This document shows positions 22,722 through 30,736 of a stretch of DNA of 38,638 nucleotides, piece after piece. The translations under genes and the position numbers were made by a program. The stretch covers positions 1-38,638 of the forward strand of contig NZ_JACJVP010000057.1 in NCBI RefSeq assembly GCF_014212125.1. Direction: 5' to 3'. Origin of the DNA: Cohnella nanjingensis. Its GTDB lineage: Bacteria; Bacillota; Bacilli; Paenibacillales; Paenibacillaceae. The notes below the pieces were generated by a model, which saw only the letters and a program-made list of their open reading frames with translations, was not told the DNA's origin and did not search any database. Every line of letters starts with the position of its first letter. Positions within the stretch are counted from its first letter, which is position 1.

Positions 22722-23006
22722 GTGCAAATTACAGATGTGAGACTCCGCCGCGTCAATTCCGAGGGGCGCATGAAGGCTATTGCTTCCATTACCATTGACA
22801 ACGAATTTGTCGTTCACGACATTCGGGTCATTGACGGCAACAATGGCATGTTCGTAGCAATGCCTAGCAAACGGACGCCCGACGGGGAGTTCCGCGATAT
22901 CGCTCATCCGATCTCTTCCGGTACGCGCGAGAAGATCCAATCCGCCGTGCTGGCCGAGTATGAGCGCGCAGCTCAGGAAGAAGAAGTACTGGTTGAGGGT
23001 GCATAA
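22722..23006 (+). CDS. spoVG: SpoVG RNA-binding regulator
   Basis: Protein of 94 aa, close to SpoVG throughout: MQITDVRLRRVNSEGRMKAI, ASITIDNEFVVHDIRVIDG, MPSKRTPDGEFRDIAHPI. SpoVG affects septation early in sporulation and acts as a nucleic-acid-binding regulator. GTG start after AAAGGTGGTGA. Controlled by a sigma-H promoter and probably by AbrB. Confidence 0.96.
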   Translation: MQITDVRLRRVNSEGRMKAIASITIDNEFVVHDIRVIDGNNGMFVAMPSKRTPDGEFRDIAHPISSGTREKIQSAVLAEYERAAQEEEVLVEGA

Positions 23007-23024
23007 TAAAACGTGTTCGCTTGG

Positions 23025-23060
23025 CGCGAAACGATTCCGGCCGCGGCCGGATATTTCGCG
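23025..23060 (+). other. Long GC-rich hairpin just after spoVG
   Basis: CGCGAAA pairs with TTTCGCG, and inside TCCGGCC pairs with GGCCGGA around GC. No T run follows. It starts 19 bp after the stop codon and could protect the 3' end of the spoVG mRNA. Confidence 0.75.
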
Positions 23061-23078
23061 GAGGGGAGTAAGGACGGC

Positions 23079-23110
23079 ATCGCCTTCTTCGTAGGAGGCG
23101 ATTTCGTTTT
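23079..23110 (+). terminator. Candidate first terminator after spoVG
   Basis: ATCGCCT paired with AGGCGAT, followed by TTCGTTTTT. Confidence 0.65.
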
Positions 23111-23170
23111 TACCGAAGATTATCGGGACTTCGGGACGCCTTTGCCCAATATTTTGAATGATCATGGGAA

Positions 23171-23197
23171 AGAGAGCCTATTTTCGGCTCTCTTTTC
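23171..23197 (+). terminator. Second terminator between spoVG and glmU
   Basis: AGAGAGCC, loop TATTTTC, GGCTCTCT, then TTTT. Confidence 0.85.
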
Positions 23198-23265
23198 ATT
23201 TTTCGCCGAATAAGCTATGATTCACTAGAGAATTGCTGAACGTGCGAGAAGGAGGATCATTCATC

Positions 23266-24657
23266 ATGTCGAGAATGGCAATTATGCTTGCAGCCGGTCA
23301 GGGAAAACGGATGAAGTCCAAGCTATATAAGGTGCTGCATCAGGTTTGCGGGAAGCCGATGGTCAGCCATGCGCTCGAAGCGGTGCGCGGTGCGGCATGC
23401 GAGCGGACCGTCGTCATCGTCGGCCATGGCGCCGAAGCGGTGCAGGCTCACCTGGGAGATAGCGTAGAATATGCACTGCAGAACGAACAGCTCGGTACGG
23501 GGCACGCCGTGCTGCAGGCGAAGCCGATGCTCGGCGAAGAAGACGGCGTCACCGTCATCATCTGCGGCGACACGCCGCTCGTCACGTCGGAGACGATCGA
23601 TGCGCTCGTCGCGCTGCATGAACGGGAAGGCGCCTCGGCGACGATCCTGACCGCCGTGCTCGAAGACGCGACCGGCTACGGCCGCATCGTCCGCGGCGAG
23701 GACGGCGGCGTCCTGCGCATCGTGGAGCAGAAGGATTGCTCGCCGGAGGAAGCGGCGATCCGCGAGATGAATACGGGGACCTACTGCTTCGACAACCGCA
23801 AGCTGTTCGCGGCCCTGGGTCATGTGACGAACGACAACGCGCAAGGCGAGTACTACCTGACCGACGTCATCGGCATCCTTCAGAGCCAGGGCGACCGGAT
23901 CTCGGCTTCGGTCATGGCCGATCCTGCCGAATCGATCGGCGTCAACGATCGCGTCATGCTGGCCGAAGCGGAACGTCTGATGCGCGCCCGGATCGCGGTC
24001 AAGCATCAACGCAACGGCGTGACCCTCATCGACCCGGCTAATACGTATATCGATGCAGACGTGACGATCGGCGCGGATACGATCGTCCACCCTGGCTCGC
24101 AGCTGCGCGGCCGCACGTCGGTCGGCGCGGACTGCGTCATCGGGCCCCAAGCCGATCTCATCGACGCGACGGTCGGCGACGGCGTAACGATCCGCCAGTC
24201 GGTACTGGAACAGGCCGAGGTGGGCGACGAGAGCAACGTCGGTCCGTTCGCTTACCTTCGCCCGGGGACGAAGCTGGCGCGCGGCGTCAAGATCGGCGAC
24301 TTCGTAGAGATCAAGAACAGCGTCATCGGAGCGGGCAGCAAGGTGCCGCACCTCAGCTACGTGGGCGACGCCGTCGTCGGCGCCAACGTGAATATCGGCT
24401 GCGGCGCGATTACGGCCAATTACGATGGTTATAATAAATCGAAGACCGAGATCGGCGACAACGCCTTTATCGGCAGCAACGCGAACCTGATCGCGCCGGT
24501 CAAGGTCGGCAGCGGCGCATATGTCGTAGCGGGATCTACCATAACCCACGACGTGGGAGAGAATGACGTAGCGATCGCCCGGGAACGTCAAGTGAACAAA
24601 CCGGGGTACGCGGACAAAATTCGCGCCCGTGCCCGTTCCAAGAAAGAACGGGAATAA
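23266..24657 (+). CDS. glmU: Bifunctional GlmU: GlcNAc-1-P uridyltransferase / GlcN-1-P acetyltransferase
   Basis: Protein of 463 aa. Makes UDP-GlcNAc for peptidoglycan and teichoic acids. N-terminal pyrophosphorylase domain with LAAGQGKRMKSKLYKVLH, QLGTGHAV and ICGDTPL; C-terminal left-handed beta-helix acetyltransferase (from about 250) with GPFAYLRPGT, GDFVEIKNS and GCGAITANYDGYNKSKT. ATG 23266 after AAGGAGGATC; ATG 23275 is an alternative that removes three residues. Followed by prs after 24 bp, as in B. subtilis gcaD-prs. Confidence 0.96.
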   Translation: MSRMAIMLAAGQGKRMKSKLYKVLHQVCGKPMVSHALEAVRGAACERTVVIVGHGAEAVQAHLGDSVEYALQNEQLGTGHAVLQAKPMLGEEDGVTVIICGDTPLVTSETIDALVALHEREGASATILTAVLEDATGYGRIVRGEDGGVLRIVEQKDCSPEEAAIREMNTGTYCFDNRKLFAALGHVTNDNAQGEYYLTDVIGILQSQGDRISASVMADPAESIGVNDRVMLAEAERLMRARIAVKHQRNGVTLIDPANTYIDADVTIGADTIVHPGSQLRGRTSVGADCVIGPQADLIDATVGDGVTIRQSVLEQAEVGDESNVGPFAYLRPGTKLARGVKIGDFVEIKNSVIGAGSKVPHLSYVGDAVVGANVNIGCGAITANYDGYNKSKTEIGDNAFIGSNANLIAPVKVGSGAYVVAGSTITHDVGENDVAIARERQVNKPGYADKIRARARSKKERE

Positions 24658-24681
24658 TTCGTTGGAAAGCGGGTGGCGCCG

Positions 24682-25638
24682 ATGAACTACCCTGATGACA
24701 AATTGAAGATCTTCTCCTGCAGCTCCAATCCGCGCTTGGCGGAAGCGATCGCGCGAAATATTAGCGTGCCGTTGGGCGACGTTGCGGTAAACCGGTTCAG
24801 CGACGGCGAGATTCACGTCCGCCTGAACGAGAGCGTACGGGGAGCCGACGTCTTCGTCGTGCAATCCACCTCCTGGCCGGTCAACGAGCATCTCATGGAG
24901 CTGCTCGTCATGGTGGACGCGTTGAAGCGCGCTTCGGCCAAGACGATCAATGTCGTGATTCCCTATTACGGCTATGGGCGCCAAGACCGGAAAGCCCGGT
25001 CCCGCGACCCGATCACCGCCAAGCTGGTGGCCAACCTGATCGAGACGGCGGGAGCCCACCGCGTGATTGCGATGGACTTGCATGCGATGCAGATCCAGGG
25101 CTTCTTCGATATCCCCGTGGATCATCTGCTCGGCGTGCCGATCCTGGGCGACTACTTCCAGACCAAGGGACTGCTGGCTCCGGTCGTCGTCTCCCCCGAC
25201 CATGGCGGCGTCGTGCGCGCGCGCCGGCTGGCGGACGAGCTGCAGGCGCCGCTCGCGATCATCGACAAGCGCCGTCCGGAACCGAACGTCGTCGAAGTCA
25301 TGAACATCATCGGCGACGTCTCCGGGCGCACCGCGATCCTGATCGACGACATCATCGATACGGCGGGCACCATCTGCCTCGCCGCCCAGGCGCTTAAGCA
25401 AGCCGGCGCGCGGGAGATCTACGCTTGCTGCACCCATCCGGTTCTCTCCGGCAAGGCGATGGAGCGGCTCGAGAAGTCCCCGCTGACCGAGATCGTCGTC
25501 ACCGACACGATCCCGCTGCGCGATCCCGGCGCCTCGACCAAGATTCGCGTCCTGTCGGTCGCGCCGCTGCTCGGCGAGGCGATCGTACGCATCCATGAGC
25601 ATCAGTCGATCAGCAAGCTGTTCGAGCCGCATGTTTAG
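24682..25638 (+). CDS. prs: Ribose-phosphate pyrophosphokinase (PRPP synthase)
   Basis: Converts ribose-5-phosphate and ATP to PRPP, needed for purines, pyrimidines, NAD, His and Trp. Protein of 318 aa. NRFSDGEIHVRLNESVRG, IPYYGYGRQDRKARSRDPIT, the divalent-cation site VIAMDLHAMQIQGFFDIP and the PRPP loop AILIDDIIDTAGTI are all present. ATG 24682 is preferred over GTG 24673, which lies inside the ribosome-binding region GGGTGG. PRPP is the inducer for PurR encoded nearby. Confidence 0.96.
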   Translation: MNYPDDKLKIFSCSSNPRLAEAIARNISVPLGDVAVNRFSDGEIHVRLNESVRGADVFVVQSTSWPVNEHLMELLVMVDALKRASAKTINVVIPYYGYGRQDRKARSRDPITAKLVANLIETAGAHRVIAMDLHAMQIQGFFDIPVDHLLGVPILGDYFQTKGLLAPVVVSPDHGGVVRARRLADELQAPLAIIDKRRPEPNVVEVMNIIGDVSGRTAILIDDIIDTAGTICLAAQALKQAGAREIYACCTHPVLSGKAMERLEKSPLTEIVVTDTIPLRDPGASTKIRVLSVAPLLGEAIVRIHEHQSISKLFEPHV

Positions 25639-25658
25639 GTTGCGGTCCGGTAGGGTAC
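25633..25658 (+). promoter_or_regulatory. Sigma-B-like promoter motif before ctc
   Basis: GTTTAG, 14 bp, GGGTAC, resembling GTTTAA-N14-GGGTAT of the classic B. subtilis ctc promoter. The -35 part overlaps the last codons of prs. Short motif, so chance is possible. Confidence 0.4.
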
Positions 25659-25660
25659 AA

Positions 25661-25682
25661 ATAGGGTAAGCCTTGACCCTAT
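25661..25682 (+). other. Small hairpin in the ctc leader
   Basis: ATAGGGT-AAGCCTTG-ACCCTAT, a 7-bp perfect stem ending just before the ribosome-binding site AGGAGGT. GGGTAA in its left arm could also pair with TTACCC right after that site. Confidence 0.6.
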
Positions 25683-25699
25683 CAGGAGGTTACCCGATT

Positions 25700-26344
25700 A
25701 TGAACAGTACATTACATGCGGAATCCCGTCAGCGGTCCACGAAGGGAGCGTTGCGCGAATTGCGTTCTCAGGGCAAAATCCCGGGCGTCGTATACGGCCA
25801 GGGCCTTAGCACGGCGAGCGTCATCGCGCTCGACGCGAAGGAGCTATCCTTGCTCCTGAAGTGCAACCCCCATGCGGTACTGGATCTCGAAGTACAGGGC
25901 AGCGGCAGCCAGTCCGTGCTCCTCACCGACATTCAGCGCGACGCGTTGAACGGCCGTGTCCTGCACGTCGACTTCCGCAAGATCGACTTGAACCAGACGA
26001 TCAAAACGCCGGTCCGGCTCGAGTTCACGGGGTCAAGCCCGGGCGAGAAGGAAGGCGGTATGCTCCAGGTCGTCCTGCACGAGCTCGAGGTGGAGTGCAT
26101 CGCGAAGAACCTGCCTGAATCCATTGAGGTCGATATTAGCGCGCTTGGCTTCGGCGAGCACGTGACCGTCGCCGATCTGAACCTGCCGGAAGGCGTAACC
26201 GCCGTACCCGAAGCGGATGCGGTCGTCGTAGCCGTTCTGGCGCCGCAGAAGGAACGCAGCGAAGACGAGGTCGAAGCGATGGACGATGCGGCCGAAGAGA
26301 ATGTCAATCATTCCAATGCAGCGGAAGCCGTCGAGAAAGACTAA
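25700..26344 (+). CDS. ctc: 50S ribosomal protein L25 / general stress protein Ctc
   Basis: Protein of 214 aa of the long L25/Ctc type. N-terminal 5S-rRNA-binding domain (about 1-92: LRSQGKIPGVVYGQG, DIQRDALNGRVLHVDFRKI) and C-terminal TL5-like beta domain (about 95-185: PVRLEFTGSSPGEKEGGMLQ). The last 30 residues are acidic. Binds 5S rRNA in the large subunit and is stress-induced in B. subtilis. ATG 25700 with CAGGAGGT 9 nt upstream; a TTG at 25673 in frame is too early. Terminator follows. Confidence 0.94.
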   Translation: MNSTLHAESRQRSTKGALRELRSQGKIPGVVYGQGLSTASVIALDAKELSLLLKCNPHAVLDLEVQGSGSQSVLLTDIQRDALNGRVLHVDFRKIDLNQTIKTPVRLEFTGSSPGEKEGGMLQVVLHELEVECIAKNLPESIEVDISALGFGEHVTVADLNLPEGVTAVPEADAVVVAVLAPQKERSEDEVEAMDDAAEENVNHSNAAEAVEKD

Positions 26345-26363
26345 CGCCCCTTACTTTAACTGC

Positions 26364-26403
26364 AGGAAGCGCACGGCCGGCAACGGTCGCTGCGCTTCTT
26401 TTT
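26364..26403 (+). terminator. Terminator of ctc
   Basis: GGAAGCGCA pairs with TGCGCTTCT, with an inner GGCCG-GCAA-CGGTC stem, then TTTTT. Confidence 0.88.
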
Positions 26404-26492
26404 GGTTTGCGAATCCACGCGCGTATCTTCTCTGGCCTCGGACCGCGCGCTTTGACGGACGATGCGGAGATTGGAGACGCGCCAATCGGGGG

Positions 26493-26535
26493 AGGAGGCA
26501 AGTCCAAACTTTATTTCATGCCTCCTAACTTTTTG
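26493..26535 (+). repeat. Inverted repeat upstream of the YheO-like regulator
   Basis: AGGAGGCA (26493-26500) and TGCCTCCT (26519-26526) with 18 bp between, followed after three bases by TTTTT. It could be a second terminator or an operator, because it sits right before the -35 of the next promoter. Confidence 0.5.
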
Positions 26536-26536
26536 T

Positions 26537-26565
26537 TTGACAATCGGCTGCGGGTGCTTTACGAT
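26537..26565 (+). promoter_or_regulatory. Sigma-A promoter of the D-amino-acid module
   Basis: Perfect TTGACA, 17 bp, TACGAT. It lies 27 bp before the start of the regulator gene. Confidence 0.8.
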
Positions 26566-26591
26566 CAGGCAGTAACCAGAGGAGGTCGTCT

Positions 26592-27254
26592 ATGGAGTCC
26601 GTGAATGACGAGCAATCGTTCCTGACCGATCTGGTGGAGGGCCTCGCCGCCCAGTTCGGGGACCGCTGCGAGGTGGTGCTGCATGATCTGAAGCGCCCCT
26701 ACGACAGCACGATCGTGGCCATCGCGAACGGGCATGTCACCGGGCGCCAAGTCGGCGATCCGGGCACGAACCTGGGGCTCGAGCTGCTCCGCGGCCAATC
26801 GGTGAACGGGAACAAGCTGAACTATATGACGCAGACCAAGGACGGCCGCATCCTGCGTTCCAGTTCCCTCTATATGAGGAACGGAGCGGGAGAGGTCGTC
26901 GGGTCTCTATGCATGAACTTCGACGTGACCGAATTGATGGTCGCCAATCATACGCTGCAGTCGCTCATCGGGTCGGGGACGCAGACGGAAGTGAAGGAGT
27001 CGTTCGTCACGAGCGTCGGAGAGCTGCTGGGCGCGCTCATTCAGGAGGCGCAGGAGCGGATCGGCAAGCCGGTCGCCGCGATGACGAAGGACGACAAGGT
27101 CCGCATGATTCGTCTGCTGGATGCCAAAGGGGCGTTCCTCGTCAAGAAGGGCGGGGAGAAGATCGGAGCCTATCTCAATATCTCTAAGTACACGCTGTAC
27201 AGCTACTTGGAGGAGAGCAAGCAGCAAGCGGCAGAAGGGGGCGAAGCGAGATGA
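26592..27254 (+). CDS. YheO-like PAS / helix-turn-helix transcriptional regulator (DauR-like)
   Basis: Protein of 220 aa. N-terminal YheO-like PAS domain (about 10-118: FLTDLVEGLAAQFGDRCEVV, LHDLKRPYDSTIVAIANGHVTGR, YMRNGAGEVVGSLCMNFDVTE). The C-terminal helix-turn-helix (about 170-212) contains MTKDDKVRMIRLLDAKGAFL and LNISKYTLYSYL, where the family has its recognition helix. DauR, of this family, controls D-arginine catabolism in Pseudomonas, which fits the downstream gene. SD GGAGGTCGTCT. Its stop overlaps the start of the PLP enzyme (ATGA), so regulator and enzyme are cotranslated. The ligand is probably small but unknown. Confidence 0.88.
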   Translation: MESVNDEQSFLTDLVEGLAAQFGDRCEVVLHDLKRPYDSTIVAIANGHVTGRQVGDPGTNLGLELLRGQSVNGNKLNYMTQTKDGRILRSSSLYMRNGAGEVVGSLCMNFDVTELMVANHTLQSLIGSGTQTEVKESFVTSVGELLGALIQEAQERIGKPVAAMTKDDKVRMIRLLDAKGAFLVKKGGEKIGAYLNISKYTLYSYLEESKQQAAEGGEAR

Positions 27255-28369
27255 GCGCGATCGGTCTGGAAGAGATGGAGACGCCAAGGCTCGTCATCGA
27301 TATGGAGCGGATGGCCCGCAACATCGACGCCATGGCGGAGCTGGCCCGCGCGCGCGGCGTGAAGCTGCGCCCGCATGCCAAGACGCACAAGCTGCCGTCG
27401 GTCGCGCATGCACAGCTCGAAGCGGGCGCGGCCGGCATCACGGTCGCCAAGGTGTCGGAGGCCGAAGTAATGGCCGCCCATGGCATACCCGACATCTTCA
27501 TCGCCTATCCCCTCGTGACGGAGAGCAAGCTTGCGCGCGCGCTGCGTCTGGCCGAACGGATCGATCTGACCGTCGGCGCAGACAGCCTGGCCGGCGCGCG
27601 GCTGGCCGATGCGAGCGCCGCGCGCCATGGATGGCCGCTGAAGGTGCGGCTGGAGATCGATACCGGGCTCAGCCGGACCGGCGTCCCCTATGCGCAGGCG
27701 GAGGAGCTGGCCGCGGAGATCGCCCGGCTGCCGCATCTGCGGCTGACCGGCATCTATACGTTCCGCGGCGCGCTGCTGGACGGCAAGCCTACGCGCGATT
27801 TGGCGGCGGCCGGCGCGCAGGAGGGCACGCTGATGGCGCGGCTGGCCGAACGTCTGCGCGCGCAGGGCATCCCCGTCGCGGACGTGAGCGTCGGCTCGAC
27901 GCCGACCGCCGCGCATGCGGCCGCCGTGCCCGGCGTGACGGAGATCCGCCCGGGGACTTACGTCTATCAGGACCGCATGCAAGCCGGCTTCGGCGTATGC
28001 GGCATGGCCGACTGCGCGGGCAGCGTGCTGGTCACCGTCGTCAGTCTGCCCGCGCCCGATCTCGCGATCGTCGACGGCGGGAGCAAGACGTTCGCGACCG
28101 ACGTTCAGCCGGGGACGGCGCCGCTCCATCTGCAAGGCTTCGGCCAGGTCGTCGGCTATGAAGACGCCTGGCTGGCGCGCATGACCGAAGAGCACGGCAT
28201 GGTCCAGCTGGGACCGGTCGCCCAGGCGGCGGGTCTCCGGGTCGGAGACCGGCTGCGCATCGTTCCGAACCATATCTGCAGCACCGTGAATCTGCACAAC
28301 CAAGTCTGGATGCAGCGCGGCGACCGCTACGAGGCTCACCCGATCCTCGCGCGAGGCCTGCTCGAGTAG
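27251..28369 (+). CDS. DSD1-family PLP enzyme (D-serine dehydratase / D-threonine aldolase-like)
   Basis: Protein of 372 aa of fold-type III (alanine racemase-like). N-terminal METPRLVIDMERMARNI and the PLP site RPHAKTHK with Lys44 as the likely Schiff base. The C-terminal domain carries NHICSTVNLHNQVW with His341 and Cys343, matching the zinc pair of eukaryotic-type D-serine dehydratases. Members use D-serine or D-threonine and related D-amino acids; the exact reaction is not readable. Neighbours support D-amino-acid catabolism: a DauR-like regulator overlapping by 4 bp and a RidA-family protein downstream. The run RPHAKTHKLPSVAHAQLEAG (residues 40-59) is typical of the family. Confidence 0.85.
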   Translation: MSAIGLEEMETPRLVIDMERMARNIDAMAELARARGVKLRPHAKTHKLPSVAHAQLEAGAAGITVAKVSEAEVMAAHGIPDIFIAYPLVTESKLARALRLAERIDLTVGADSLAGARLADASAARHGWPLKVRLEIDTGLSRTGVPYAQAEELAAEIARLPHLRLTGIYTFRGALLDGKPTRDLAAAGAQEGTLMARLAERLRAQGIPVADVSVGSTPTAAHAAAVPGVTEIRPGTYVYQDRMQAGFGVCGMADCAGSVLVTVVSLPAPDLAIVDGGSKTFATDVQPGTAPLHLQGFGQVVGYEDAWLARMTEEHGMVQLGPVAQAAGLRVGDRLRIVPNHICSTVNLHNQVWMQRGDRYEAHPILARGLLE

Positions 28370-28455
28370 CCGAACTGAATCCGCTAAGCGGTATCGGCCA
28401 GGCGTCGCCTGCCTGCCATCTCTAAACCATTCCACCCGATACGGAGGTCAACGCA

Positions 28456-28920
28456 ATGTCCAAGATCGAACAACGACTCGAGGCGCTCGGCATCGTCCTG
28501 CCCCCATCCCCGGAGCCGCGCTTCACCTACATTCCCTGCAGTCGCACCGGCAATCTGATCTACCTGTCCGGCCAAGACTGCCGCGTCGACGGCGAGCTGC
28601 TGTACGCAGGCAAGCTCGGCCGCGAAGTGACGATCGAGCAAGGCCAGGAAGCGGCGCGTCAGACGATCATCAACTGTCTCGCGGTCATGAAGGGCTACCT
28701 GGGCGATCTCGACCGGGTCGTGAAGATCGTGAAGCTGCTCGGCTTCGTCAACAGCGCGCCGGAGTTCGCCGACCAGCCGTACGTGATGAACGGGGCTTCG
28801 GATCTGCTCGTGCAGGTGTTCGGGGACGCCGGCAAGCATGCCCGTTCCGCAATCGGGACGAGCGAGCTGCCCTTCCATACGCCGGTGGAGATCGAGCTGA
28901 TCGCGGAGATTCGCGACTAG
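28456..28920 (+). CDS. RidA/YjgF-family protein, probable enamine/imine deaminase
   Basis: Protein of 154 aa, longer than ordinary RidA and of the YjgF-like subgroup with a 20-residue N-terminal lead. Arg130 in HARSAIGTSELPFHTPVEIE stands where RidA Arg105 binds substrate, and the family Glu near the C-terminus is present. It would hydrolyse reactive 2-aminoacrylate or related imines. SD ACGGAGGTC. It lies 86 bp after the DSD1-family enzyme, which would produce such intermediates if it is a dehydratase, so a joint role is plausible. This is the second RidA-type gene in the window; the housekeeping one is at 22214. Confidence 0.85.
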   Translation: MSKIEQRLEALGIVLPPSPEPRFTYIPCSRTGNLIYLSGQDCRVDGELLYAGKLGREVTIEQGQEAARQTIINCLAVMKGYLGDLDRVVKIVKLLGFVNSAPEFADQPYVMNGASDLLVQVFGDAGKHARSAIGTSELPFHTPVEIELIAEIRD

Positions 28921-29091
28921 ACTTTCAACCGCCTCGATATGCAAGCGTGACCCATGAACCTTCGGACCCTCGGAAGCCGGAGACGGAGCGCGGCTAGTCC
29001 CGTTCTCTTCGCTGACGCAGGGTTTTTCCGCATGCGCGCGGCAGGCTGTCCGAGAGCGGTATGTTCCGGGCCGGCGGCTGTTTATACTTTA

Positions 29092-29150
29092 TTTAGAAAT
29101 GAATTTAGCCGCCGTTTAGTCTTGCTTAGTATGATAAGGATAAGCAAGAC
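29092..29150 (+). promoter_or_regulatory. Promoter of the two-component operon with phased direct repeats and a palindrome
   Basis: TTTAG at 29092, 29104 and 29115 and CTTAG at 29125 are spaced 12, 11 and 10 bp, one per helix turn, as in OmpR/PhoB-type operators. A TATGAT at 29130-29135 follows, with no -35. GTCTTGCTTA (29119-29128) and TAAGCAAGAC (29141-29150) form a perfect 10-bp inverted repeat around that -10. Confidence 0.65.
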
Positions 29151-29173
29151 ACCGGAGGGAGCGGAATATCGGC

Positions 29174-30736
29174 ATGTCGATACGCAAAAAATTGATTCTA
29201 TCCTATATAGCCATGATCGTGATTCCGGTCGTGCTCGTGGCGGCGACGGCCATTGCGGCATTCTCGTCGTTCGGCGGCGGAGAGGCCGCGGACAAGCCGC
29301 AGCCGCCGTTCCAGTCGCAGCAGCTGTTCGCGGGCGAATGGTCCGAGGGCTTCCTGTTCGCCGTCGTCCGGGAACCGAAGCTGCTCGCGGACGAACCGTT
29401 CCTGCGGGCGGCGGACGAGCGCCTCGCCGAGATGAACATGGGGCTGGCGGTCGAGCGGGACGGACGCCTCCTGCACTTGTCCGAAGCGCTGGCCCCTTCC
29501 GCGCAGGCAGCCGGCAGCGACGGCGAGCTGCTGAACGCGCTGAAGGCCTATACGCTGGAGCGGGAGCGCGACCGGGATGTCGGAGGCCCGCCATGGAAGG
29601 CGTACTACCTGCAGCTCGGCGAGCTAAGCTATTCGGTCGACCGTCAGACGGTCGACGGGGACACGGTCTATTTCCTGAAAAACACAAGCGATCGCCTGCG
29701 TCTCTTCCAGAGATTCTTCCCTCTGATCCCGTTAGCGCTCATCCTGGGCATCGTGCTGACCAACGGTCTGCTGACTTACTTCGTCTCGCGCAGCATCATC
29801 CGCCCGCTGCAGGCGCTGAAGCGCGCGGCGGAGCGCATCAAGGACGGCGAGCTGGGCGAGACCGCGCTCGTCCGCCGCAAGGACGAGATCGGCGAGGTGG
29901 GCGAAGCGTTCGAGGAGATGCGGCTGCGGCTGAAGGAGTCGATCGCGCTGCAGCTGCAGTACGAGGACAACCGTAAGGAGCTGCTCTCGAACATCTCCCA
30001 CGATCTCAAGACGCCCATCGCCGCGATTGCGGGCTGCGTCGAAGGCCTTCGCGGCGGCATCGCCGACACGCCCGACAAGCGCGTGAAGTACGTCGACATG
30101 ATCGGCCGCAAGGCGGCCGACATGGACCGGATGATCGACGAGCTGTTCCTCTTCTCCAAGCTGGACCTCAAGCGGGAGCCGTTCCGCTTCGAGACGATCG
30201 ATCTGGCCGGCTATCTGCGCCGGATCGCGGAGGAGATGACGCACGATCCGCAGTTCAAGGGCGTCCGCATCCAACTGGACGCGCCCGAGCCGGGACGTGC
30301 CGTGCCGGTGACGGCCGACCGCGAGAAGCTGGGCCGGGTGATCGCCAATATCGCGGCCAACAGCCTGAAGTTCATGGACAAGGACGAGCGCGAGCTCTCG
30401 ATCTCGCTGAAGCCGGGTCCGTCCGAAGCCGAAGTCGCCGTCCGGATCCGGGACAACGGCCGCGGCATCGGCCCCGAGGCGCTGCCTCGCGTCTTCGAGC
30501 GGTTCTATCGCGCCGATCCTTCGCGGAACGCGGCGGCGGGCGGCAGCGGACTCGGCCTGTCCATCGTCCGGCAATTGATCGAGGCGCACGGCGGAACGGT
30601 ATGGGCGGAGAGCGAGCCGGGTCGGGGGACGACGATCGCCTTCACCTTGAAGCGGGCCGCGCAGGACGAGGAGACGTCCGGCGATGACGTACGCCCGGGC
30701 GGCACGGAGGAGGAGGAGGAGGAACGCGATGAGTAA
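29174..30736 (+). CDS. Membrane sensor histidine kinase (two-component system)
   Basis: Protein of 520 aa. TM1 about 7-30, an outer sensing domain about 31-178 of unknown type, TM2 about 181-205, HAMP (SRSIIRPLQALKRAAERIKDGELGE) about 205-258, HisKA with His276 in NISHDLKTPIAAIAG, and an ATPase domain with DNGRGIGPEALPRVFERFYR and GGSGLGLSIVRQLIEAHGG. The C-terminal tail is very acidic (TEEEEEERDE), partly because it shares bases with the ribosome-binding site of the next gene. SD GGAGGGAG. Kinase precedes regulator and overlaps it by 8 bp. No ABC transporter is nearby to suggest a signal. Confidence 0.95.
   Translation: MSIRKKLILSYIAMIVIPVVLVAATAIAAFSSFGGGEAADKPQPPFQSQQLFAGEWSEGFLFAVVREPKLLADEPFLRAADERLAEMNMGLAVERDGRLLHLSEALAPSAQAAGSDGELLNALKAYTLERERDRDVGGPPWKAYYLQLGELSYSVDRQTVDGDTVYFLKNTSDRLRLFQRFFPLIPLALILGIVLTNGLLTYFVSRSIIRPLQALKRAAERIKDGELGETALVRRKDEIGEVGEAFEEMRLRLKESIALQLQYEDNRKELLSNISHDLKTPIAAIAGCVEGLRGGIADTPDKRVKYVDMIGRKAADMDRMIDELFLFSKLDLKREPFRFETIDLAGYLRRIAEEMTHDPQFKGVRIQLDAPEPGRAVPVTADREKLGRVIANIAANSLKFMDKDERELSISLKPGPSEAEVAVRIRDNGRGIGPEALPRVFERFYRADPSRNAAAGGSGLGLSIVRQLIEAHGGTVWAESEPGRGTTIAFTLKRAAQDEETSGDDVRPGGTEEEEEERDE

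Noticed and set aside
23013..23213. 66-aa open frame between spoVG and glmU
   Set aside because: It covers three hairpins including two terminators and lacks a ribosome-binding site.
23323..25632. 769-aa open frame antisense to glmU and prs
   Set aside because: It is the mirror of two certain genes in a GC-rich genome; residues are Arg/Asp/Val-rich noise with no domain.
27121..28161. 346-aa open frame over the DSD1-family gene
   Set aside because: Shadow of the real frame; composition almost only Arg, Gly and Ala.
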